Source: Monodelphis domestica (taxonomy: Eukaryota > Chordata > Mammalia > Didelphimorphia > Didelphidae). From it: 64,000 nucleotides of DNA. Made by a program: the position numbers and the translations under genes. Positions 55,740 through 64,000 of the stretch are shown piece by piece; position 1 is the first letter of the stretch; every line of letters begins with the position of its first letter. The notes below the pieces were generated by a model. It was not told where the DNA came from. It was given only the letters and a program-made list of their open reading frames with translations, and made no database searches. The stretch lies in assembly GCF_027887165.1 (NCBI RefSeq), contig NC_077231.1, positions 129,552,487 to 129,616,486 of the forward strand, read 5' to 3'.

Positions 55740-56550
55740 TGAAAAAGGAGTTAATTATAAAATGGTTGCACTGAATTATTATAAAATAGGGTCGCCAGGA
55801 ATTTAATTTATTCCAAAGAGATTTATTTACAATTTATTTACAAAATATAGAAAGAATGAAGTAGGAAACCAGAAAGAGGATAGGGTAAGATATCTAGCCT
55901 AAGCACTAAGTAATTTACTCTGACTACTGGCTCAAAAATAGGCAGGGGAGTTTAGTCCTTAACTGGAGAGGCCTTGGATCTTGTAGCCAATGACCTGAGG
56001 ATACAGGGAGCCTCTCCCAAGAGGACAGGTCTCTCATGAGACTAGTTTCTTCAGAAAATCCAGGAAACGAGTCAGCCTTTTCACTCACCAAGTCACAGTC
56101 CAAAGGAAGAGATTTAAGAAAAGGCTCACCAGAAACAGGGTCCCAGGTCCAGTCAGCAGATTCTTCACCAGCCTCAACTCCAAAAAATAAAGAACTCCCT
56201 CTCACAGGAAATTCAACTCTAAGTAGAAGTCCAAGTAGAACTACCCTCAGGAAGTTGTAACTCCCTTTTTAAGACACTTTGTTTTGTGTCATTTCCTGTG
56301 CTTTCCTCCCCTTTTTATGTGGACAAATCATAGTCTAAAGCCTTGCTTAGGACTGCCCAAGAGGCAGTCAGTCAATTCTGATTCATCACCCACTATTGCA
56401 CATGTGGGTCACAGACCTTCCCACTAAATGATTAAGTGGGATGTTTACACTTTAATGGGCAGATCTCCCCACTCAACTTTAAGTAGGGTGTTTACACTTC
56501 TGGTGATTCAATCTAAAAATGGGCAGGGGTTACAATTTAATCTTCACAAT
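55740..56550 (-). mobile_element. 5' LTR of the ERV fossil
   Basis: On the minus strand it starts 'tgtgaagattaaattgtaac' and has a 'gtaaataaatctc' polyadenylation-like signal near 55820 and a 'ctggcgacc' block near 55795. That block corresponds to 'ctggtgacc' at 62096 and 'ttggcaacc' at 10621 in the solo LTRs. A partial duplication of the start lies at 56551-56610. Exact 3' end uncertain. Confidence 0.7.
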
Positions 56551-56610
56551 CAGGGGAGAGTTAATTAATTTTATTTTCACAATCAGGGGAGGGTTAAATT
56601 TAATCTTTAT

Positions 56611-57112
56611 AGATGCCTCATCTCTATGACTGAGATCAAGCCTAATAATTTGCTATTCTTTGACTTAAAGGAAATAGCTAAAAAAATTCAAGATATCACT
56701 TTCTCAATGCCCTATTATGGGTAATTATAAATTGATAAACTTATAACTGCTTTTTCAGTTTAAGAATAGAAGGGGGAAAGTTCTGTCCAGCCTGAGGGAC
56801 ATGAAGACAAGAAGACAAGTGGTTACCAGAGACTAGCCTTCATGCAATAGATAATACTCTATTGACTGATGGCATCAAAGCTTGTGGCACAAAGTTATGA
56901 GTTTGTCTGGTTTTCCTTTTTTTCATTACTTTCTAACCAGGTTTCTTTAAGCATGTATGTCCACCCTTGCTTCTACATAACTGAATGAATTGGTGAGAAA
57001 ATGTGACCTGGATTTAGGCGTGAATTATGATGTTTGTCACATTTGTTTAAATATATATGATGGTGTTACCAGTATAACTTGCTTTATTGATAAGTAAAAA
57101 GCTTTGTTTAAA
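56611..57112. other. unique DNA, nothing recognised
   Basis: No gene or repeat recognised. Confidence 0.45.
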
Positions 57113-57965
57113 ATGTAAAAATATTATTTCATTGGAAGCACACTGATGGAATATCCCTCCAACCTAAACAGTGTTGCCTCTAGTTCTCTGAGAGAATTTG
57201 AGTTTAACTGCATGCTGGTAGCTATAGCCTTTCTCTGAGAAACTAGACTTCCCAGTGAAGGGGTGAGCAAATCAAGAGAAAAGAGAGAGACCTTTAGAAT
57301 CCTACATTTTGACTGACAGGCACTGCAGTGACAGTTTGGACAGCAAAGGATTGTGGGGGAGAACCATTGGCTGAGGGGAATTCTGGATAGCCCTGGGTCT
57401 TCAGAATCAGGACTGTCAGCTATGAAGTTCAGTTCTGAGTGGCTAAAGGATCCCCCAAAGCCACAAGAGGACCCAGATTTCCTGCCTCCAGCTCCTGAAG
57501 CTGTATTCCTCAAGAAATCCATCCTGCTGTTTCTTCCACCTGCCAGCAAGATCTCTGTTTCTGAGGAAGAGCTGGGAAGAGACTCACACAAAATCCTGAG
57601 CCAAGCCCTCTTGTTTCTTCTGGTCTCTCCTAGCCTTCCCTGATATGTGTTAAGATTTAGTGTTAAGATATATTAGCTTAGAAACTATAATAGAGAAGTC
57701 AGCTGGGAGAGGGGCTGAGACATTTTGTGAACTCAGGCACCAGCCTCTTGACCTAGCTGCTGTGGGCTTAGTTTAATAGGGCAACCTCCTTCCATTTTCC
57801 TCAACCTTGTTTCTACCCTTTCCTTTCAAATAAATCCTTAGATATAAGTCAGATTTGGGTTTGACCTATATCTTCAGCATGAAGGGTGTTGGGCAATTTG
57901 AGACAGGACTCAAAGCTTGAGTCCTATTCCTTCCTATGACAAGTCCAGATTAGAACTGTCACACA
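57113..57965 (+). mobile_element. LTR-like block
   Basis: Less AT-rich than its surroundings. A 'caaataaatcc' polyadenylation-like signal at about 57827 is followed by 'gtcagatttgggtttg', similar to the U5 part of the LTR at 9962-10677 ('gctgagtttgggtgttt'), and the block ends 'actgtcaca'. A 155-codon frame on the minus strand (57591-57124) has no known motif. No flanking duplication found, and the 5' limit is a guess. Confidence 0.4.
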
Positions 57966-59023
57966 TTCTCCATTGAGGAAGGTAAACTACAAACCTTCCT
58001 CAGAAGTAGCAAACAGGGAAGCAGATATCCCTTCCCCTTAGCTTGTACCTTCATTGGTGCTCTAGGGATTTAGTCTTATAAAAGGTTTCATTATGAAACC
58101 TCCCTTCTTTTTATAATGAAAGGTGTTGGATGGTTTGTCCCACTGGTTAGATGTGATGCCAGTGGAGACAAGTTGAGTGGATCAAGTGGTGAGTGAATAT
58201 AGGGGTTGAGGTAAACCTTGTTGATGGAGAAGAAATGGCAGAATCTCTCCCTCCCTAATGTGAATTGAAGCAGGGGTTTGAGATAACCTCCAGAGGGAGA
58301 GAAAGGTGGCTTTCTCTCTTCTTTTCTCAAGGGATATTTAACAGACTAAATCCCTAAATCCACAAGTTAGTAAATAACCACACATCCATCTGAGAATTTT
58401 GAACCCCCAGACCATGAATGTACATGTCCCATGGACCATGCTTTACAGACAAACATCATACATGTACATATGCACATGTATAATAAATGTTTGGCAGTTG
58501 GCCACTTGAAAAAAAAATTGTATGCTCACACAGAGATTTCTGCTTGATATAAGAAACATTTTCATTACAATTAGAGTAATTCAAAAGTACAATGGGTTGC
58601 CTCACTAGGTAGTAAGTTTCCCTGACTAGAAGTGAAGTTGGATAATCACTTGTCCTAGATACTACATAAAAGATAACTAATCAGATAAATATTGAGGAAA
58701 AATAGCACTAGAACCTATGAACATTTCATTTCTTCAAATTTTTTTTTATCTTTCCTTGGGAATAGCATAAATGTATCAAAAACTTTCATAATTCACATGC
58801 TCATTTCCCTTTTTCATTATAATTTTTTCTTCTGCTTTATTTTCTTTACCAATTCATTATTCATTCTACTTTCTTTATCGATTCATTATTTATTCTATAC
58901 TCCTCCTCAAACTGGTCGAGAATTTCAAGGATCCATTCTTTTTAAAACATTAGGTGTTAACTTCCTTACTTTAGTGATTCCCAGACAGTGGACATCCTAT
59001 AATAAGTTTGGGTCTTAAGTGTT
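57966..59023. other. unique DNA, no gene recognised
   Basis: Short unsupported frames only (to 108 codons at 58692-59018, very Phe/Leu/Ile-rich from T-rich DNA). Confidence 0.45.
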
Positions 59024-59031
59024 CCCCAGAT

Positions 59032-59214
59032 CTGTAGTCGCAAATCTATGGCACACGTGCCAAAGGGGCACTAAGAGCTCACCATCTCTCCAGCATAGAG
59101 TTCTCCAGAGTTCTTTACTAAAAAGCCAGAGGGAAATGGAATGACTCATCCGTTCCCCCTCTCCACAAGTGCCTAAGGACATCACTCACCCCTCTAAAAG
59201 GTTTGCCATCACTG
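59032..59214. mobile_element. 183-bp non-autonomous hAT element
   Basis: Left end 'ctgtagtcgcaaatctatgg' and, complemented, right end 'cagtgatggcaaacctttt' form imperfect terminal inverted repeats of the hAT 'cagtggtcgcaaac' kind. An 8-bp duplication flanks it (59024-59031 'ccccagat', 59215-59222 'ccccagag', 7 of 8). No coding capacity. Confidence 0.82.
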
Positions 59215-59409
59215 CCCCAGAGCTCTCAAGGAAGATTCTTGAACTTCCCTAGTGAATGTCTGTTGCTAAATTTCATTTGAATCTAAGAATGGCCTCAGAG
59301 ATTAAACTCAACTACCTTGCTTTCAGCCTGAATCTATTATTCCCTCATGAACAATTAATCAAAAAGTCTTTTCTATACACTTACTTACGTTACTACAATT
59401 ACTACTATA

Positions 59410-59650
59410 ACTAGCCAATATTTCTATAGTGCCCAGTATGTATCAGCATATTTTTATCTACTCACTTTACAAATATTACTTCATTCTTCCTCATGGCAAC
59501 CTTGGGAGCTAAATGTTATTATACCCATTCTAAAGGTGAAGAAACTGAGGCAGATGTTAAGTGACTTCCCCAGAACCACCAGTAGTGAATGACCCTGATA
59601 GATTTGAACTCAAGATTTCAACTTCTATATGCTACCACTATATAAAGTGA
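59410..59650 (-). mobile_element. MIR/THER1 SINE
   Basis: Antisense: 'cctcatggcaaccttgggag', 'ggtgaagaaactgaggcaga', 'gttaagtgacttccccagaa', 'gatttgaactcaagatttc'. Confidence 0.83.
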
Positions 59651-59654
59651 TATA

Positions 59655-59895
59655 ACGACAAAATGAATCCATCACTCTTATCAAAAACTTTACATTCTAT
59701 GTGAGAGTCAATAAATACCTAAATAAGTATATACAAGATATTTAAATACAGGGTGGGGTGGAATTAGTCCCTGGGAGGAAGTCAGAAAAGACTCAATATA
59801 CAAGACGCACTCCAGGAGCAAAAAATTCTAAGAAGTGGAGACAAAGGAATGGGTTCCAGACAGAAGATAGCCAGAGCAAAAGTTTTTTAAAAATG
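59655..59895 (-). mobile_element. probable LINE-2 3' UTR fragment
   Basis: 'actttacattctatgtgaga', 'aattctaagaagtggagaca' and 'ggttccagacagaagatagc' fit the antisense L2 3' UTR order seen at 38895-39560. The 88-codon frame here (59758-60024) derives from this repeat. Confidence 0.5.
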
Positions 59896-61361
59896 CTACT
59901 ATGTCAGCTTCTACTTATACAAACTATAAACAGTGAATTGCAATTAATTATTGTAATGATTGATTTGTCAGCAATAATATTCTGTGATAATCCAATTTCC
60001 AGTCACCTAAGATTTCAGATTTAATTTTCAAGAAATGAAATTTCTTAAATCATAATGAATATGAATGTTGTCATGAGTTCCCTTAAGCTTATGCTAACTG
60101 TTCTAAGAACAAGAATACTGCAACAGTGGGTTGGTGTTTGACAGTCAGACAATGAGTCTGTCACCTGATATGATACTGAGCCAGCTAATTTCACTGACTA
60201 CAGCTGAATAATGCACAAGGTAAACCAAAACTTGAAAATGAGCCTCTGGAAAAAACAAAACAACTTGATTAATCTGAATGATTGTTAAATTTCATAGTAC
60301 TTTAGATTGTCTTTTAAAGGAACGGAAAAACTCTAGCAGGCTTGAAAGATGGTTTTTGTTCTTAATGCTCAAACTGTCTCAAACAGGCCTGCCATCTGCA
60401 ACCATTTTAGAAGAAACCCTTGTGTTTTCTTTTCATCTGTGACTTCCAAATCAGACTTTAATTTACTCCTTAAGAAGATGCAAATAGCTGCCTCCCCCAT
60501 TACTGCTACTCAGTATTTAGCTGCATGGTTCAACTCTGACTGACAAGGAAGATTGTCTCTTAAAGGTCACTTTTAAAACATATAACTTTAGCAAGGAGTA
60601 GATGAGTCTTTTTCAAGAGAAATTAGCAAACGACCACAAGAAGCCTTCACCTTAAAAACCCCCATGTAAACATGATAGAAATAACAAATTGCCTATTCAG
60701 AGAAACATGGTGAACATGTTGAAATTCTGCCCCTTCTCACATTTCTGATTAAAATTCCTGAAAATGATCTGAGGATGTATTTTATCATTCATATTATTTT
60801 GATTTTTCCTTAGATATACTTCCAGCTTTAATATTAAAATATACACATGTATCCATTTGCATAAGTGTATATTATAAGCTTTCTAATAGTTATTTCCAAA
60901 CCTAGCTGAATTCTTTTATCATCTTCAGATTTCTGATTTTTTTAAATCCAAAAAAAAAGATATTGAATTCACTTGTAGGATCAGGAAAAGTTCATTGGAT
61001 AAGCTGGGTAATGAGACTGAAAGATAATAATCCTCACAGGTGGTTTCTCCCTATATACTGAAAGCTAAAAGATTTTGGTTGACAAAAACAAGGAGCTACT
61101 ATTTGTTAGGCTACTTTCTTTGGAATGAGTCTCATACCTTTATTGAAGCATGGCATACACTGGAAAATGTATTTCTGTCCTACAGATACCCCAGACAAAA
61201 ATGTTCAATAATCAACTCAGAGTTGTGACCCCAGCTTGTTTCTGTCACTCTATTCTGTAATAGAATGTCTAAAGCAAAGTCATTGAAAATATGAATACCC
61301 ATATAGTCTTAATAAGAAATAAAGAATTTAAATAAATCAATCTCAGAAAAAAATTTAATAA
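59896..61361. other. longest repeat-poor stretch of the right half, no gene recognised
   Basis: Contains a 64-codon frame (60349-60543, +) with no splice sites and a perfect octamer 'atgcaaat' at 60478-60485. No repeat family recognised. Candidate for conserved non-coding DNA only by its lack of repeats, and this is untested. Confidence 0.45.
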
Positions 61362-61603
61362 TATGAATTTTAGATTGACTCCACCCTGCTTAGTCTTTAG
61401 AATTCTAGCAACCAGGAATGTATATACCCCCACTTAAGGATTAACTGTGAGGAGGATGGCCTATGACTGACATGTGCTAGCAAGTGACAAATCAGAAACA
61501 ACTGACAGACCCCCTGGGCTGTCCTAAACCAAGCTTAAGCTACTGTTGGTACATGTGAGACACAGGAAGTGATGTAAAGAACTGTCTATATTTCTCGTCA
61601 CTT

Positions 61604-61681
<78 letters not shown>

Positions 61682-62150
61682 ATGTTGGGCTCTCACAGCT
61701 CGGTGAAGTGGGGAAACCTGGCGGTGGTTTGGCATTTGCAGCTTGGCAGTGAGGTTACTGGGAGAAACTTTGTAGCATGATTTAGGTGAAGCATCTTCCC
61801 TGAGAGAGTCTTGGTGAGTGGTTAGGCTGATTCCTCCGTTCCTTTATCTCCTAAAGCTCTAGCTACTTAGAAGGCCCCTCATCTCAGAGTAGACCGTGTG
61901 GCTGGAAGCGGAGCTAGATTTAATCTTCTGAGGAGGCCTCCTGGCTGAGTTATCTGAACTTCCCTTGGCTTAGGCTAGACCAGAGAAATTTTTTACCCCT
62001 TCCTCTCTCTCCTTAATTTCTTCCTATTATTGTAATTAAACTACCATAAAAATCCCAAACTGACTTGAGTATTTTATTGGGATTGAATTTAATCCCTGGT
62101 GACCACTAAAATAATATATTCCGTCAACAACCCTAATTTTACCCTTAACA
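61362..62150 (+). mobile_element. solo LTR, same family as 9962-10677
   Basis: Starts near 'tatgaattttagattgact' and ends 'ttacccttaaca'. It shares 'gacagacccc' with 'ctgggctgtcc', 'gagacacagg' and 'ggtgaccac' with the related LTRs. Flanking 'ataa' and 'atat' may be a decayed 4-bp duplication. An 'attgtaattaaac' signal precedes U5. No internal region. An old fossil. Confidence 0.75.
61606..61679. repeat. (CT)n microsatellite in the LTR
   Basis: A pure CT run of about 74 bases, at the place where the sister LTR (9962-10677) has only a short CT-rich tract. Confidence 0.97.
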
Positions 62151-62440
62151 ATATGTGATAAAGGAATTTCCACAGAGAAAAAAATAAATAAATTACTTTA
62201 CATGGATTTAGAAGTGATTAATCCCAATATTATCTAAATTGTTTGAGAGAATGAAGATGGAGCACTACTAGATTAATTCTATGATATAAATATTGTGTTG
62301 ATACCAAACCCAGAAAGAGAGAAAGCTATTGATCAATGGCTCTAGGGAATATTGAAATAAAAAAGAATAAAATATTAGCAAAGCTACTAAAACAACATAC
62401 TAAAAATATGTTTTGTAAACAGGTTGGGTTTTTTACCATC

Positions 62441-62990
62441 TGGAATTTCAAATAATAAATAAAATGAGGTTATTACTCTTGAGTATAATATCACTTTTTA
62501 ATTGGGCATAAAGAAGAGTTCAATGGCAAGCCTCCATTTGTACCAAAAAAAACCCAGAGTGAGGGCTAATAATATCTTTTATACTTGGGTATGTCTTCCT
62601 ACTGATTGACCTAAGAGTACATCATTTGGACCTCTTCTGGCAGTCCTGATTAGTGGATATTTTAATAGGAGGTGGGCATAGAGATCTCAACTTCTCCCCC
62701 ATAGCTTTATCATTTGGAGGGGTAGAATTGTTTCTCAGGTGAGAAGGTCCCTAATAGTTAGGGGAAATGGTTTGCTTGCCATTCTCTGGCATATAAGAAA
62801 TGGAATACTAGGTGGCTTATGAAACCTAGCTTCCTATAGCAAACTTTGGCTAGAACACCATAAGCTATCTCAATCAGGTTTTCACTGGCTATTCCTCTAT
62901 TGTAGACCGGGTCACCCCAAATCTCCATAAAGGGAATAGAAAGGACAAAGAGGGCACCTTCTGGAGAAGGCCTTGCTCTGAGTGTTTTTT
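62441..62990 (-). mobile_element. LTR-like block
   Basis: On the minus strand a good TATA box, 'aagtataaaagatatt' (about 62580), is followed by 'agccctcactctggg' and 'tggaggcttgccattg', then 'aattaaaaagtg'. This is the order of a retroviral U3/R/U5 junction. Ends and family not determined. Confidence 0.42.
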
Positions 62991-63349
62991 TTGCTTATAA
63001 AATAAATAAAAGGAAATGGTCCTTGTCTTGATCGATACATTTGGAGGCTGGAAATAAATCCTTTACTAAGTTAAGACATTGAGGACTGATTTTCCTTAGT
63101 CTAAGGTAATCAATGGATTCACATAGAAATATTGGTAATCATAAAATTCAACAAAAATGTATCATTGTTTATATAAAGAAAAGAGGTGGTTCAATGTTAT
63201 GAAAACTATGAACATGATAAGCTATATTATGTAAAATAATCATGATTATGTGTGGAGCGGAAATGGAGAGGTCCTCGGATGTTTCAAAGTTCACCCTCTT
63301 TTACCACTTAAAAAATATATGACCAGGTAAATTAATCATTTAAAATATA
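62991..63349. other. unique DNA, nothing recognised
   Basis: No gene or clear repeat recognised. It may be retroelement interior linked to the block at its left. Confidence 0.4.
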
Positions 63350-63353
63350 ATGT

Positions 63354-63410
63354 TTGAGAGAGAGAGAGACAGAGAGAGAGACAGAGAGAGAGACAGAGAG
63401 AGAGAGATAG
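63354..63410. repeat. (GAGACA)n-type purine-rich simple repeat
   Basis: Alternating 'gagaga' and 'gacaga' blocks with a period near 16 bases. It produces an artefactual 'RDRE' open frame. Confidence 0.95.
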
Positions 63411-63427
63411 GAGGGGGGGTACTGTTT

Positions 63428-63536
63428 GAAGTCATGGACCCAAGACCGATGCCCCCAAGGGACTACAGAGAAAATGTGGGGCACTGCCTCAAGTTAATGA
63501 TCCAAGACAAATGCCCCCAAATTCACAGAAAATCCC
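63428..63536. repeat. two-copy tandem duplication, about 60-bp period
   Basis: Two units (about 63431-63475 and 63492-63534) share 'ccaagac', 'atgcccccaa' and 'acagaaaat'. About eight in ten positions agree by eye. Confidence 0.75.
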
Positions 63537-63539
63537 CTA

Positions 63540-63585
63540 TTTTTTATTTTATTTATTTTTATTTATTTTATTTATATTTATTCTA
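63540..63585. repeat. (TTTA)n simple repeat
   Basis: Imperfect TTTA units following the duplication. Confidence 0.9.
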
Positions 63586-64000
63586 TTGGAGAAGCCTGTT
63601 ATAATAGTCTCCTAGAAGGGATTATACCATTTTACAATAGTTGGAGACATAGTGTTGAATAGTTTTACATTGGCTTTACAATGAATATTCAAGCTAATTA
63701 ACATCTCCAAGAAATTGGATAATAGTTGTCCAATGGATACTTCCAAGCAAATCAATATTTTAAAGAAATGATCAGGAAGTTGGAGACAAATACAAGGAGG
63801 GGAGTAGTTCAGGACTGAATTATCTAGCAGGGGCTGATGAGAAGATCAGTCAAGCCTTGAGCTTTACCTCCTAGATAGAAATTTCAATAATTCAAATATA
63901 AAGATACAGTAGGGGAGTCTTCTAAGACAAAAGGTTAAAAATATTTGCTACTTTAAGATTTGATCCCCAGGATTTCAGGATCTAAGACCATAAGTTTAGG
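63586..64000. other. unique DNA, nothing recognised
   Basis: No gene or repeat family recognised up to the end of the window. Confidence 0.45.

Larger units (their letters stand above)
49100..56550 (-). mobile_element. class I (gammaretrovirus-like) ERV fossil: 5' LTR, leader, gag; split by an L1
   Basis: A minus-strand endogenous retrovirus fossil. Its 5' LTR is at about 55740-56550, a leader follows on both sides of the inserted L1, and a gag region lies at about 50740-49300. pol, env and a 3' LTR were not found, so the element is truncated near 49100. Gag has a gammaretrovirus-type capsid flavour and a zinc-knuckle-like segment near its end. It is clearly broken, with several disabling changes in gag plus the insertion and the large 3' loss. 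It is older than the L1 that interrupts it. Confidence 0.75.

Noticed and set aside
57124-57591. 155-codon minus frame
   Set aside because: No splice sites, domain or codon bias. It lies within LTR-like sequence of higher GC, where stops are rarer.
58692-59018. 108-codon hydrophobic plus frame resembling a membrane protein
   Set aside because: The Phe/Leu/Ile richness reflects T-rich DNA, with no start context or conserved motif.

Overview
The window is ordinary AT-rich, repeat-dense, gene-poor mammalian DNA, and its repeats point to a marsupial. The evidence is many copies of the long marsupial tRNA-derived SINE (box B-like 'gggttcaaatct', then 'tgtgaccctgggcaagtcac'), MIR/THER1 SINEs, abundant LINE-2 and CR1/L3 fragments, a BovB-type RTE LINE and marsupial-style L1s. 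The species cannot be fixed from the sequence alone. I see no complete host gene. The best host-coding candidate is one possible internal exon at 6450-6626. The rest reads as intergenic DNA or the inside of a very large intron.

Layout. 1-12.6 kb: mostly unique AT-rich DNA with old SINE, L2 and CR1 pieces, one LTR-like block (2.9-3.5 kb), the candidate exon, and a solo LTR (9962-10677) inside a tetranucleotide microsatellite. 12.66-13.18 kb: a degenerate 7SL RNA pseudogene on the minus strand, split by a SINE that has a perfect 16-bp target-site duplication. 13.7-16.3 kb: L2, an RTE LINE broken by a short LTR, a SINE and a solo LTR. 18.2-20.2 kb: an inverted duplication of about 300 bp around a 1.4-kb spacer. 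21-34 kb: SINEs, a hAT element with a MIR inside it, LTR-like blocks, L1 5' and 3' pieces. 35 kb: an LTR nested in a SINE. 38-43.7 kb: L2 and CR1 relics that still show reverse-transcriptase signatures, then a long (GAAA)n/(GGAA)n tract. 45-48.5 kb: an internally deleted, HAL1-like L1 on the minus strand with an 18-bp perfect target-site duplication. 49.1-56.5 kb: a broken class I (gammaretrovirus-like) ERV fossil with one LTR and gag only, split by a second internally deleted L1 on the plus strand. 57-64 kb: LTR-like blocks, a small hAT element, old SINE/L2 pieces, another solo LTR with a (CT)n tract, and unique DNA.

How it fits together. There is no operon or pathway here. What can be read is insertion order. 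CR1, L2, MIR and the 7SL copy are oldest; the RTE, the ERV and its LTR relatives came next; the tRNA SINEs and the two L1s came later, with the 45-48.5 kb L1 among the youngest. At least four LTRs (9962, 15461, 55740, 61362) share the same 5' start and look like one ERV family. I found no CRISPR array, functional tRNA or rRNA gene, or novel multi-gene system. The items most worth checking are the inverted duplication, the 7SL pseudogene, the candidate exon, the two L1 deletion derivatives and the foldback structure inside the LTR at 35 kb.
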